Of a stretch of DNA of 64,000 nt, positions 38,146 to 49,075 are shown one piece after another. The notes under the pieces are model-generated. The model saw nothing but the letters and a program-made list of their open reading frames with translations, did no database searches and had not been told where the DNA came from. This DNA comes from Morella rubra (Eukaryota; Streptophyta; Magnoliopsida; Fagales; Myricaceae): positions 11,831,894 through 11,895,893 of the forward strand of contig CM025850.1 of NCBI GenBank assembly GCA_003952965.2, read 5' to 3'. A program made the translations under genes and the position numbers. The first letter of the stretch is position 1. Each line of letters opens with the position of its first letter.

Positions 38146-39240
38146 TATATGTTGTTTATGGATATCTCATTTGACATTTTGTAATAAGAGGTATCTTTTT
38201 GCATTAATGATATTGTTCATTTTTTCATACACATTGTGTTTTAAATTGATACTTTGTAGCACACATTGTTGATGTGTCACCAGGTTATGATCAATCCACT
38301 CACATGGATGATCACCCTAGCGCTTGGATAGCGAGTGGGATGAGACAAAGTTATTACTTTGGCGCTTAGAAAGCGAGCAAGTAATTGTCTTGACGTTTCA
38401 GTAACGTGCAAGATTATTTTAAGTAATGTCGCCTTAGCTGGGCTAAGATGAGACTTATCAAAGTCGCACATGAAGTATACACAAACTTCATGAAACCTGA
38501 ATAAAGCCGAATGTGAGATCTTATACAAGCGCTTGGAGAGCGACTGTAGTAAGAAACTCAGATTAGTGCGCCTTCGTGGCGGCTAGATCAAGATTCGTAC
38601 GGCGTTGGAGTGTGACAAGCCCATTTGAGTGGGAGCTCCGCCGTAGCATACATTTCATACTGTATGTGCTATTGCCGACCAATTAAGGGAGTGACGGATG
38701 AATCCCTGTTCCGTCACTATGTGAGCCCTTAGAGACCTATTGATGGTCTACTCTGTGCCCTTCGAACCTGGAACTATGTCATGAAGTGGATACTCGATGA
38801 CGCTACTTTAGCATGTTTTCTTAGGACCACGATTTATACGGTCTCGCGGAGCATGTCTAGGAAAGCGGTCAAGTAGAAACGAATTGGCTTGAGTGTCTAG
38901 GGAAGATTATTTTGGATACACACCTTTATTTTATGGCTCATAGTCCGGACGATTATGTCATTTTGTGTTGACACAATCATGAGCATATTATATGATGTGA
39001 GATCGAGTATTGCTTTAAGCTTTGATGCTTATAAGGGATTAAAGGGACTCGATCTAGTGTGATCAAATAGTCTGGGGCATGGACGAGATATTTTTGAGTG
39101 AGGTGCTATGTTGGTTAGATGGTACTTGATATAGCTCTCCTACCCTATGCTTTCTCGTCAGGTCGCACGCTTCATTTCCAGTATGTAAGGATGACGAGAT
39201 AAGAGTTCAAGTGGAGACAATTCGAAGAGATGGCACCAAT
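38146..39240 (+). other. Copia 3' untranslated region
   Basis: About 1.1 kb between RNaseH and the polypurine tract, with no open frame of note. GCGCTTGGATAGCGAGTGG-type phrases recur three times (38321, 38361, 38530). Confidence 0.6.
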
Positions 39241-39256
39241 GTGGATTGGCGGGAGA
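39241..39256 (+). promoter_or_regulatory. Polypurine tract
   Basis: GTGGATTGGCGGGAGA directly before the 3' LTR, where the plus-strand primer lies in LTR elements. Confidence 0.7.
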
Positions 39257-39265
39257 TGTTGGAAA

Positions 39266-39273
39266 ATCCCATG
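39266..39273. repeat. hAT target-site duplication, left
   Basis: ATCCCATG, repeated exactly at 43663-43670. Eight bp is the hallmark length for hAT transposons. Confidence 0.93.
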
Positions 39274-39293
39274 TAGGGGTGAATAGCTACATA

Positions 39294-39421
39294 TCGGAAG
39301 CGGAATTTAACATTCCGACATCGGTCCGCTAACTAGCGGATGGCCAAAATCAATTCCGCTTCCGCTTCCGACTCTTAACGGACTTAGCGGAAGCGGAAGC
39401 GGAAGCGGATAGCGGAATTCC
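39294..39421. repeat. Subterminal repeat array of the hAT element (transposase 3' side)
   Basis: Many copies of GCGGAAG or its complement CTTCCGC in both orientations within 130 bp, ending in a run of GGAAGCGGAAGCGGAAGCGG. Clustered short subterminal motifs are the known transposase-binding sites in Ac-type elements; that role here is inferred. Confidence 0.7.
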
Positions 39422-40305
39422 GACAATGTTTTGGGCCATATTTTTTTGCCCATTTAAGCCTTTTTTAAAAAAAAAAAAATAAAGATCTTATTCATTCATC
39501 ACAATTCACAAATAAAATAACATAACAAAAAATTAAAATATACAACCCGAACTTCATATGAACATTTCTCAATTCATTACAAAATCTCAATTATATAAAT
39601 GAACACAATAAGTATACAAATAAAAATTAAGAATTTACATTTGCACCACATCAACTCATCAAGACACGAAATAATTAGAGTTGAATTTTGGAGTAAAATG
39701 TTGGCCATCTTTAAAATTCAAACTAAGACAACCATATCATATTATGATCATATTAGTTTTGATGGCCATTTTATTTAGCCCATAATATTCAAAAACCAAC
39801 AACTCATTGTTGATCTTTTGAAAACCGAAAACAACATCCTAGCAACCTATTTTAAAAACCGAAAATCCTAAAACATGCAATTGACAAATAAGTGTAAAAA
39901 TAAATCTAAAAACATGCACTTCACAAAATCCATATTCAATAAATCCCAAAACAATATGCAAATAAAAAAATTCAGATTCAATAAATCTCAAAACAAGTCT
40001 GCAACATGCAATTCACAAAATTCATAATCACAGATTCACAACGTCACCTAGTAAGTAATAAACTAGACACCATCACAATTCCTAAATAGCTAAAGAAATA
40101 TTATGGGCTTAATAATAAAAGTGGTCAAGACTTAATGGAAACAATAACCGAAAAAACATAGTGTATGCTGACATAACTCGAAATAGAAGAATATTACAAT
40201 ACGAACTTAGAAGTTATAACTTAAAAGTATCAACTCAAGTAAGAAATGAAGAACATAACCAAACGTTAATGAATCACGAATCCACGATCGACGCAGCATT
40301 AGAAA
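39422..40305. other. hAT internal non-coding region
   Basis: AT-rich 3' flank of the transposase gene. No open frame. Confidence 0.5.
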
Positions 40306-42587
40306 TTATCTCTGCAAAAAAGCAAATTTATTAACACGGAGCTCATAAAAAATTTTAATTAAATGAAAGTAGAAATGTAACATTTTGTATATACCTATGT
40401 CCATCATATAACTAGCAGGATCTTCCGTCCCATCAGTAACTTCAGGTTCCGTATCCTCATCATCATCAGCAGAATATATAATCTTGGATGTCAACCAATT
40501 TTGAGCACAAATGAGTCCTTCTACCGTTTTTGGTGCCAACGAACTCCGGAAAGAATCTAATACCCGACCCCCCGTGCTGAAGACAGACTCTGAAGGCACT
40601 GTAGTAATAGGGATAGCAAGAACATCTCGAGAAATTCGTGCAAGAACGGGAAATTTTGGTGCATTCACTCTCCACCAATTGAGGATATCAAAATTAGGAT
40701 CTTTAGGTTCAACATCCTCCATTAAATATCTTTCCACTTCAGACTTGCTATCCAACAAATTCTGTTGCGCCTTAAATTGTGTGAATTCCAAGTAAAGAGG
40801 ATCATCTACGAGTGCACTAGATGACCCAATCATTTCAAGTTGACCTTGACTTGCAGATACACTCCTGCTACTAGATGATCCATCCACATTACTATACTCT
40901 GTAAACAACTGATCCAAGGTCCCTCTCACTACACTAGTCATCTCTGCACCTAACTCCATCCCCAAAGACTTTTTGAACCAAAAGTCCAAGTATATAACCT
41001 TGTATTGTGGGTCAAGTACCGCTGCAACAAACAACAATCTGTTAACCTTCAGTCAAATTACCCCAGTATTTATTATACTTCATTTGCATTCTTTTTGCCA
41101 TGTCTGCCAAGAACAAATCCCCACTTGCTGCATATTTCCCCAAATGCATATGAATTTTAGTAAGTTCCGCAAAAAATAAGTTCGCTGTCACCGTATTTGA
41201 AGCAGATATTCGAACTGTCACTCGTGGAAAAGTGCCAAAAACTTGGTAAAATGTCTCACACGCTCCCAATCCTCAAATTTAGGGGGCCCAATCCCTTCCT
41301 CCCATGCCCCTCTTCTCGCAGAAAGCTTATCAAAATCCCATCTTCTGCCAACATATCCTCAAAGACTCTCTGATATTTCTCAGCTGCATCCAACATAATA
41401 TACGTTGAATTCCAACGAGTAGGAACATCAAGCTGCAAAAATCCCTCAATGGGAAACTTCCTCTTCGCTACACATTTCTTAAACCCATCCATTCGACCGG
41501 GAGATGACTTAACATACTTGACCAAGTTCCTTACCTTGGCCACAGAATCATCCAACTCCTTCAACCCATCTTGCACAATTAAATTCAAGATATGTGCACA
41601 ACATCTCATATGCAAAAAATCATGGTTACAAACTACTTTTCCAGGCCGAAACCCCAAATGCAATTGTCTACTCTTCACATGCTCAATGGCTGTATCATTA
41701 GAGGATGCATTATCGACAGTTATTGTAAGGATTTTATCAATCCCCCATTCCGACATGCAATCCTCCAACTCCATCCCAATTGTCGAACCCTTATGATCTG
41801 ACACCTTACAGAAAGCAAGTATCTTTTTGTGCAATTTCCAAGTACTATCAATAAAGTGTGCAGTGACAGACATATAATTCATGTTTTGGACTGACGTCCA
41901 TGTGTCAGTGGTGAAGCAAACTCGTGGTCTATTAAGTAAGATACTAGCCTTCAATCTACACTTCTCTTCCAAGTATAGTTTCATACAATCCTTCATTATT
42001 GTGATTCGAGATGGTACTTTAAATCGAGGCTCGAGGGTATGAATCATCTCCTTGAACCCATCCTTGCTTACTATTCTAAAAGGAAGCTCATCCACAATTA
42101 TAAACTTCGCAATACAGCTCTAATAGCCTTGGGATCATATGAGTCTATCTTCATCACTCCCACTGATTCACTACTTGCCCCCTTGATATCAAAAGTCAAT
42201 TTCTGTTGAAAGCCATCCAATTTACTTTGAGTTCTCTTATACATTACACAACCCTTCAAGTGGGACCTCATAGCCGAGGTCCCCTTGATCTTTGTGGTGA
42301 ACCCCAGCTTTATGACTACAATAATTGCACTTGGCCAATGGTTTGTTTGGATCAACTACTGGTAGTATCCTAGTGAAATGTTCCCACATCGGGGACGGAT
42401 TGGAAACCTTCCTTCTTTTGGGGGTAGGGTCTATTGTCCCCTTAGTTTGTTGTGTCTCAGCCTCTACATCTATAATTGGTATCTCACCAATTGTAGGTGT
42501 AGTTGTAGAGGCAGGGGTAGGTAAATTAGGGGTTGTGGATTGCAAAGATGCAATTGGAGTTTGACGATCCATCTGAAAGAAAGACAC
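40306..42587 (-). pseudogene. hAT transposase (BED finger, RICESLEEPER-like), frameshifted
   Basis: From the N terminus on the minus strand: a Pro/Thr-rich start and then a BED zinc finger (SPMWEHFTRI ... CNYC, continuing as KGTSAMRSHLKGC in another frame, about 42430-42240). The RNaseH-like catalytic core runs 42095-41260 (VCFTTDTWTSVQN with the first Asp, TVDNASSND, RCCAHILNLIVQDGL). The C-terminal hAT dimerisation domain is at 41037-40450 (DILNWWRVNAPKFPVLARIS, VPSESVFSTGGRVLD). Breaks occur near 42320, 42110, 41270 and 41040. An intron at the C terminus (GTATAT donor near 40392) is possible. Family placement is firm; the product is not functional. Confidence 0.88.
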
Positions 42588-43490
42588 AATGCAAAGCCCT
42601 AAGACAACTCATTCTACCAACTTAACCCAAATTAAAGACAGCAGAAAATTAACAAGATGCAAAATTAAAAACAACTAAACAATTCACATATTAAAGCATG
42701 ATATCTAACAGATTCACAAATCCCCCATTAAATTCACTAAACAATTTACTTTCGTTTTTCAAATGAATGAAAACAGATCACATATTGATGCATAATATAA
42801 CAGATCAAATATTGATGGTATCTAACAGATTCACTAAACAATTTACTTTCGTTTATGAATGCATTATAACAGTTAACAATATAACATGTTCACAAGAATC
42901 ACAATTCACAAGTTGTTCTTTACGCACTTAATTAACTTTCATGCAACAGGTTCACAACATTTCACATTTTCTAACTAAAGCCTCGAACAGATCTATTACA
43001 AATTTGAAATACAGAGAGAGAGATAGAGAGATGGAGACGGAGGTCGGAGAGAGAGACAGAGAGACAGAGAGATGGAGAGTGGAGACAGAGACTAGAGAGA
43101 GAGACATACAGCGATAGAGAGAGAAGCAACCCGAAAACGATGGAGGTTGACCGTTACACTCGTCGGAGAAGAAGGAGCTCAGCAGTCAGCACAGAGAGAG
43201 AGAGAGAGAGTGAAGGCAGACGAACAAAGAGAGAGAGAGAGCTGAGGGAGTGACTGTGAGGACTGAGGAGGCCGGAGGGTCGTGACTCGCGAAGGAGAAA
43301 GTGCTCGGGGTCGAGGGGGGGAAAGGGAGATAGGGTTTCCAAATTTCCCGTGTTCGTATTCACCGTGGATCAAAAAGGAGCGTTTTGATCCACGGTATTA
43401 TATTTTTTTTCAAAAAAAAACCAACTAAACGACGTTGTTCTATTTAAAATAGAATGACGTCGTTTTAATATTTAGTTAAAAAATTAAAAA
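42588..43490. other. hAT 5' internal region with GA-rich tract
   Basis: Promoter side of the transposase. AT-rich, then GAGA-type repeats between 43010 and 43240. No gene. Confidence 0.5.
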
Positions 43491-43662
43491 AAAATAACCG
43501 GAACCGGTTTTCCGCTGAACCGGCAGAAACTTCCGGTTCCGGGAAAACTCTAAATTGACCTTCGGTTTCGATTCCTGGAAGTACCGCACCTCAGCTTCTC
43601 GGAACCGGTGACGAAAACGGAGCCGGAGCTCAGGCGGAGGCCGGACCGGACTTATACCCCTA
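43491..43662. repeat. Subterminal CCGG-rich zone of the hAT element (5' side)
   Basis: Repeated ACCGGAACCGG, TTCCGGTTCCGG and GGAACCGG strings over about 150 bp next to the terminus. The motif differs from the GCGGAAG array at the other end. Confidence 0.6.
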
Positions 43663-44154
43663 ATCCCATGACACATGGAGCATCCACATGTGTAGTTGAA
43701 TTTAAATTTAAAGCTGAAGTTTGAATTATAGTTAAACTGAAGATTTTATGTAGATCTTTGTTTGAATGGTTAAATTGGAGATCTTTTGCAGATCTCTATT
43801 TGAATTCAAACTTAGCTAACTTCTCTCATTGGGACTCTCTGTGTGAGATTCTTACGTACGTTTATTTAAGAAAATAAACGTAGAGAGAATTATTCATTCG
43901 CATAATTCACAATCTCCTAAAGAAAGAACTTTATCTCAAGGCATCTAGGGCTTCCATCTTTTGGCCTTGGATCTGAAGGATGGAATTCACAAGGAGACTC
44001 TGGTAGCCTCCTGAATGACTTGAGAGCAATGTTCGTTTTGTGGATTCATGGATCGTTAATCGTGGGCTGTAAGACGAGCAACCAATATTCCTGCAAATCG
44101 GAGTTTCTGCACAAGGTATTTCGGTTACCCATTCCGTTTGGTAAAAATCTAACA

Positions 44155-44159
44155 GTCGA
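44155..44159. repeat. Copia target-site duplication, right
   Basis: GTCGA directly after the LTR end CA, matching 32022-32026. Confidence 0.9.
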
Positions 44160-44346
44160 GAAAGATAACTAAACACACGCGATGCTCATCCTTCATAAAA
44201 TTAAATGCCCTGAATTCATCGGCCGTACAGTACATTGAGTCAACCCCAGATTATTTTCCACTGAACGATTAAGTAAAAAGATTCAGCAATATTTAAAGAA
44301 GAACATGTTCGGAAGCCATATTGAACAGCCAAGTACTGCGAATGGC

Positions 44347-44928
44347 TCAATAATGTAGGACATAGACGTTATACTCCACTAAAGCATACCCCGTTTTGTT
44401 GTCGTACGCGTGAGTCCTCGCCTGAGCATACCCACGTGCAAAACGGAAAACCCCACTCCCTCCGACGATTGGCATTTCCCTCACGGCCGAGAGGACCTTG
44501 TTCCTCCCCAACACGCTGAGAGTGCTACCATTATACTTTCCCTCTAGGAAAACAAAGTTGAACACCATTAACGATCCTATTTCACTCTGCGACGCCGACG
44601 AATAAATTCCTTGCGCTCTCCCCACAAGTTTGGAGCTTCTCTCTGGTAGCACAGTCAACGCGTCGTCCATCATCATTACCATCCCAAACCCCGTTGAGGA
44701 CGTGTTTGTAATGGCAGCCTGGGCAACGCGCACAGCACTAGGCTTGGGCCCGCTAACAATGTCATGGAAGTAGAAGTGGAAGTGGCTTAGCTTCTCTCGC
44801 TCAAGTCCGAGCGATGAAGGAGATAAGCTTTGAGAGAAACTGGGTGCTTCTTCTGCAGTGACATAGGTTGAGAAGAAGAAAATGAACAGGAAGGTGGAGG
44901 TCATGACTTTTGAGAGTCTTTTGGCCAT
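44347..44928 (-). CDS. Dirigent protein (DIR22-like), copy 1
   Basis: A 193-residue intronless dirigent protein, the usual size for the family. Residues 1-24 form a signal peptide (hydrophobic core FLFIFFFSTYVTA), so it is secreted to the apoplast. The beta-barrel domain shows HFHFYFHDIVSG, VGRAQGIYSSAS, YNGSTLSVLGRN and REMPIVGGSGVFRFARGYA, and it ends in VEYNVYVLHY. Dirigent proteins have no oxidase activity of their own; they bind phenoxy radicals and set the stereochemistry of coupling in lignan or related synthesis. The substrate here is unknown. The frame is open to an ATG at 45015, but that ATG overlaps a CATATATG TATA-like motif; the ATG at 44928 gives a proper signal peptide. It is the first of a tandem cluster on this strand. 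Confidence 0.92.
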   Translation of the reverse strand: MAKRLSKVMTSTFLFIFFFSTYVTAEEAPSFSQSLSPSSLGLEREKLSHFHFYFHDIVSGPKPSAVRVAQAAITNTSSTGFGMVMMMDDALTVLPERSSKLVGRAQGIYSSASQSEIGSLMVFNFVFLEGKYNGSTLSVLGRNKVLSAVREMPIVGGSGVFRFARGYAQARTHAYDNKTGYALVEYNVYVLHY

Positions 44929-46404
44929 GGCGTCGTGTAAACGTTGATGTCCGGTGGAGCTGTGGAGGAGAAAGAAGGATCTTATCTGCAAAGTTAGTCG
45001 TGCTAGTTTCTTCATATATGATTTTCACAATGGGTTAATCATCCACCTGCAGAATAGAATAAAAAGTCGGGCAAAATTAGGGTAGCGGTTCCAACAACTG
45101 AGAACATGGTACATCACCGGCTGATTAATTAAATATATATCTTTGTCCTGATAACATTTGGAATGCATTCCCACCTAGGCGAACAAATATCAACTGATTC
45201 TAATTTTCTTAAAAATAAAAGTTCATCAACATTGCTTACTGCTTAGTCAAAGGGAAATACTAACTAAACCTCATAAACAATGGGGGCAGTAGAAGGGCAA
45301 GGACTAATTTAAGGAGTGGATATCACATGGAACGCAAGGGTTTGAAATTTAAAAGTGGAAAGGCCAAAATTCAGTTATTTCAACTACATCAAATGATCTT
45401 TCAAATTGGTCAAGGCTCTATGACAAAGCAATAGCCACGGCCTAAGGACCTCCGATTAATTAGGATAGAGAGCAGATAGTGCCACGTGCCCGCGAGAGTG
45501 CTATGATTAATTACGATAAATTCGAAGAACGGCTAATTGCCCCTTTTGTAACCTTTCTTGCTTCATAATTCATTATACACAAGTTATGCAGCTGAAAAGA
45601 GTACTAATCTAAACTAGCTATATGTCATCCAACACAAAGGTTCTCAAATTTTCCTTCTATTTGGACCTACCCTCTATCCTCGTGATACCTTGATGGCGTT
45701 GAGATACCTTGAGTTGGCAAATCAGCACAAAGATAAAAGGAAATATTGAAATTTCGCTAATTAGAAAAAGTTTGATTGTGCTTCGGTATTTTGGCCATAT
45801 CTTTGATTATGGGTATCAAACTCCACTGTTTTCCTTTCCGAATCCTTAATTTTAGCTTTCCTTTTCTTTTTATGGTAATCTTTTCATTTGTCAATTAGGA
45901 GGTGATTTTGGATATGATTTAAGCCAGATTTTTGGCAATCTATTTTTTTGGCATGTATTTATTTTTGGCATAATTAATGGGATTTTGCCAATTTTGGTAA
46001 TTTTCTATTGTATAGCCTGGCTTGTGGGTTACAGGTTTCGACATTCTTGAATATATTGATAATTCTCTTAATATCAGAGACGTTTTCTCTCTTTTTTGGG
46101 CGTTTCTCTTGTATCTTTTCTATGGATTATTGGTAGAACTAACCTACAGAAAAAAATCTCTATTCTGCCCAGGGCCACTAATGAAATTCTTGGTAGAAGT
46201 TGTTTATCATTATTGCAATGCACAAAGAATAAAACTTCCAGTCTACCTACCCCCAAAAAAATGTTTATATTTTTAATTTGGGTAGTACATACATTCAGCC
46301 CAAAGCAGTTTATTTTCCACTGAACGGTAAGAAAAAGTTCAAGAGAGAAAGAAACACCAGTACATGACCATAATGGCCAGCAAAGTGATAAACCTCTGAA
46401 TTCG
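44929..46404. other. Intergenic between dirigent copies 1 and 2
   Basis: Promoter of copy 1 (CATATATG near 45012-45019) and 3' flank of copy 2. AT-rich; the short open frames near 46022-46421 overlap on both strands and are not convincing. Confidence 0.4.
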
Positions 46405-46976
46405 TCAATAATGGAAGACATAGATGTTATACTCTACGACTGTGTACCCCGTTTTGGTATCAAACGTGTGAGTCCTTGCCTGAGCATACCCACGGGCAAA
46501 CCGGAAAACGCCAGTCCCTCCTACGATAGGCATCTCCCTCACGGCCGAGAAGACCTCGTTCCTCCCTAACACACTCAGGGAGCTTCCATTATACTTTCTC
46601 TCCTGGAAAACAAAGTTCAGCCCCATTAACAACCCTACTTCAGTCTGCGACGCCGACGCATACATTCCTTGCGCCCTCCCCACAAGTTTGGAGCTTATCT
46701 CTGGCAGCACAGTCAACGCGTCATCAATTATTGCTATGAACCCAAACCCCGTTGAGGACGTGTTTGTCGTGGCAGCCTGGGCAACCCGCACTGCAGTAGG
46801 CTTAGGGCCAGTAACAACGTCATGGAAGTAGAAGTGGAGGTGGCTTAGCTTCTCTCGCTTAAGTCCAAGTGACGAAGGAGATAAATTTCGAGAAGAACTG
46901 TGTGCTTCTTCTGCAGTGACATAGGCTGAGAAGAAGCAAATGATCAGGAAGATGGATGTGATTTCTGGGAGGTTTT
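46405..46976 (-). CDS. Dirigent protein, copy 2, N terminus lost in the N gap
   Basis: Carries the whole mature dirigent domain (HLHFYFHDVVTG, VGRAQGMYASASQ, YNGSSLSVLGRN, REMPIVGGTGVFRFARGYA, end YNIYVFHY) and most of the signal peptide (IFLIICFFSAYVTA). The start codon and first residues fall in the run of Ns that begins at 46977. It differs from copy 3 by conservative changes in the first half (for example IAIIDDALTVLPEIS), but its last 47 residues are identical. Intact as far as visible; could be a pseudogene if the hidden part is broken. Confidence 0.85.
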
Positions 46977-47373
46977 NNNNNNNNNNNNNNNNNNNNNNNN
47001 NNNNNNNNNNNNNNNNNNNNNNNNNNNNNNNNNNNNNNNNNNNNNNNNNNNNNNNNNNNNNNNNNNNNNNNNNNNNNNNNNNNNNNNNNNNNNNNNNNNN
47101 NNNNNNNNNNNNNNNNNNNNNNNNNNNNNNNNNNNNNNNNNNNNNNNNNNNNNNNNNNNNNNNNNNNNNNNNNNNNNNNNNNNNNNNNNNNNNNNNNNNN
47201 NNNNNNNNNNNNNNNNNNNNNNNNNNNNNNNNNNNNNNNNNNNNNNNNNNNNNNNNNNNNNNNNNNNNNNNNNNNNNNNNNNNNNNNNNNNNNNNNNNNN
47301 NNNNNNNNNNNNNNNNNNNNNNNNNNNNNNNNNNNNNNNNNNNNNNNNNNNNNNNNNNNNNNNNNNNNNNNNN
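46977..47373. other. Assembly gap (397 N)
   Basis: Run of unknown bases between copy 2 and copy 3. The sequence right after the gap repeats what lies at 46379 onward, an offset of 995 bp, so the gap sits inside a tandem duplication. Confidence 0.99.
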
Positions 47374-47399
47374 AGCAAAGTGATAAACCTCTGAATTCG

Positions 47400-47981
47400 T
47401 CAATAATGGAAGACATAGATGTTATACTCTACGACTGTGTACCCCGTTTTGGTATCAAACGTGTGAGTCCTTGCCTGAGCATACCCACGGGCAAACCGGA
47501 AAACGCCAGTCCCTCCGACGATCGGCAGCTCCCTCACGGCCGAGAAGACCTCGTTCCTCCCTAACACACTCAGGGAGCTTCCATTATACTTTCCCTCCAG
47601 GAAAACAAAGTTCAGCACCATCAACAGCCCTACTTCAGTCTGCGACGCCGACGCATAAATTCCTTGCGCGTTCCCCACAAGTTTCGAGCTTCTCTCTGGC
47701 AGCACAGTCAACGCATCGTCCATCATCACTACGAATCCAAACCCCGTTGAGGAAGCGTTTGTCATGGCAGCCTCGGCAACTTTCACAGCAGTAGGCTTGG
47801 GACCAGTAACAATGTCATGGAAGTAGAAGTGAAGGTGGCTTAGCTTCTCTCGCTTAAGTCCAAGCGACAAAGGAGATAAATTTCGAGAGAAACTGGGCGT
47901 TTCTTCAGCGGTGACATAGGCTGAGAAGAAGAAAATGATCAGGAAGGCCATGAATGTGACTTTTGAGAAGCTTCTGGCCAT
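47400..47981 (-). CDS. Dirigent protein (DIR22-like), copy 3
   Basis: 193 residues with a signal peptide at 1-25 (FMAFLIIFFFSAYVTA) and then the dirigent barrel: HLHFYFHDIVTG, VGNAQGIYASASQTE, YNGSSLSVLGRN, RELPIVGGTGVFRFARGYA and end YNIYVFHY. Potential N-glycosylation at NAS and NGS. An in-frame ATG at 48059 lies only about 10 bp from the TATA box at 48068-48078, so it should be upstream of the transcript start. The ATG at 47981, which opens directly into the signal peptide, is chosen. The GRAQG of the other copies reads GNAQG here. A noisy reversed image of this gene appears at about 63052-63590. Confidence 0.92.
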   Translation of the reverse strand: MARSFSKVTFMAFLIIFFFSAYVTAEETPSFSRNLSPLSLGLKREKLSHLHFYFHDIVTGPKPTAVKVAEAAMTNASSTGFGFVVMMDDALTVLPERSSKLVGNAQGIYASASQTEVGLLMVLNFVFLEGKYNGSSLSVLGRNEVFSAVRELPIVGGTGVFRFARGYAQARTHTFDTKTGYTVVEYNIYVFHY

Positions 47982-48067
47982 GGATTCCAGTAAAGGAAGG
48001 CAGTCTGGCAGACCTTTGGAGGAGAAAGAAGGGTTATATCTATTGAGTCTGTGCTTCATGGTGCATC

Positions 48068-48078
48068 TTTATATATAA
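48068..48078 (-). promoter_or_regulatory. TATA box of dirigent copy 3
   Basis: TTATATATAAA on the minus strand, 87-97 bp upstream of the chosen ATG; expected transcription start near 48040. Confidence 0.6.
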
Positions 48079-48667
48079 TTCTGCATAGTGAGTAAGTTGG
48101 ACGACCGACTTGTTCAATTATCCATGGAAGACGGACATGCAGCATAAAATAAGAAGTAGCACACAATTAATATGGCAGTTCCAACAACTGATACAAATGT
48201 AGACAGCCGGCTGAGTTATTACATACCTTTATCCCAATTAAACGTTTAGTCGTAGAACCATTGTAGGTGAAAATCTTAAGGGATTCCTCTTTGCATTAAA
48301 ACAAAATGTCATCAATACAAATTCTTAGTCAAAGGGAATGAGAAATTAAACCTCATAAATAAATCTTAGAACAAAAAACTCATAAATCAATCAGGCGGTA
48401 AGGGGAAAAAGGAAAAAAAAAAAAAAAAAAGAATCAAAAAAAATGTGAAAACTTACTTAAGCACAATGGCTTGAAATTTCCAAGTCGAGGGTGACCTACC
48501 AACAAATATATATTTTTTTCTTTTTTCAAAAAAAAAAGGTCTAATGGCCTAAGACCACCCGATCAATGTTAGAGAGCTGGAAGTGACACGTGGAAGGCGA
48601 GAGTGAAGAGCGATATTTGGCAGTATAAAATGTATTATTGAAACTGGCAAACTCTAATGTGTTTGGT
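48079..48667. other. Upstream region of dirigent copy 3
   Basis: Promoter-distal sequence with A runs near 48411 and 48528. No gene. Confidence 0.4.
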
Positions 48668-49075
48668 AGGACTGTCCAATGTCCGGTCCAGTTTGGCCGG
48701 CCAAACCAGTAATCGCAAAAAACATACTCGGACCGGACCGTCATTCTCAATTAGAATTGGTGTTCGGTCCGATCCCCGATCTTCACCGTCCGAAAATGGA
48801 ACATTTGGGCCAGTTTCGACCATGACATTTAGTTCTTTTTTTGTTTGGCCTTTAGTATTTCTATTTTTTAAGCCTTTTTGAGATTTTTTTTTTTTTACAA
48901 ATAAAGGACCGTGATGATAACTCCGCCATTCCGATTTTCATATATTTTTAATTCGGAATCGAACCAAAATTATACCAATTTCTCGACGGTAAATTGTTAC
49001 CAAAAAAATAGAACCGATTTAACCAAAACTAAGTTGGCGGGTGCGGCCGGTAACTTGGCACCCCTACTTTGGTAT
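48668..49075. mobile_element. Possible non-autonomous hAT-like element
   Basis: Begins near TAGGACTGTCC and ends near GGCACCCCTA, with GGTCCGGTCC/CCGG-rich subterminal repeats and a TTTGGTA string on both flanks. The style resembles the nested hAT element, but the ends match poorly and the duplication is only 7 bp. A degraded reversed copy is at about 62040-62440 in the other arm of the palindrome. Confidence 0.35.

Larger units (their letters stand above)
39274..43662 (-). mobile_element. hAT DNA transposon, 4389 bp, nested in the Copia 3' LTR
   Basis: Short terminal inverted repeats TAGGGGT (left TAGGGGTGAATAG; right read inward TAGGGGTATAAGT), an 8-bp target duplication, a minus-strand BED-finger/hAT-dimerisation transposase and repeat-rich subterminal zones. 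The transposase is broken by frameshifts, so this copy is no longer autonomous. Confidence 0.93.
32027..44154 (+). mobile_element. Ty1/Copia LTR retrotransposon, decayed, with a nested hAT element
   Basis: TG...CA LTRs of about 496 and 501 bp, 5-bp target duplication, tRNA-Met-type primer site, gag-protease-integrase-RT-RNaseH order (Copia) and a polypurine tract before the 3' LTR. About 7.74 kb once the 4.39-kb hAT insertion in the 3' LTR is discounted. The two LTRs differ by roughly 20 substitutions and a few small indels by eye, so the insertion is not recent. Confidence 0.95.
39257..44154 (+). repeat. 3' LTR of the Copia element, split by a hAT insertion
   Basis: LTR bases 39257-39273 and 43671-44154, together about 501 bp, align end to end with the 5' LTR. 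The break falls after TGTTGGAAAATCCCATG and the LTR resumes after a repeat of ATCCCATG. Confidence 0.93.

Noticed and set aside
46405-47403. A 332-codon minus-strand frame spanning the N run
   Set aside because: Ns translate as unknown residues, so the frame is open only because of the gap; the real gene is the dirigent part at 46405-46976.
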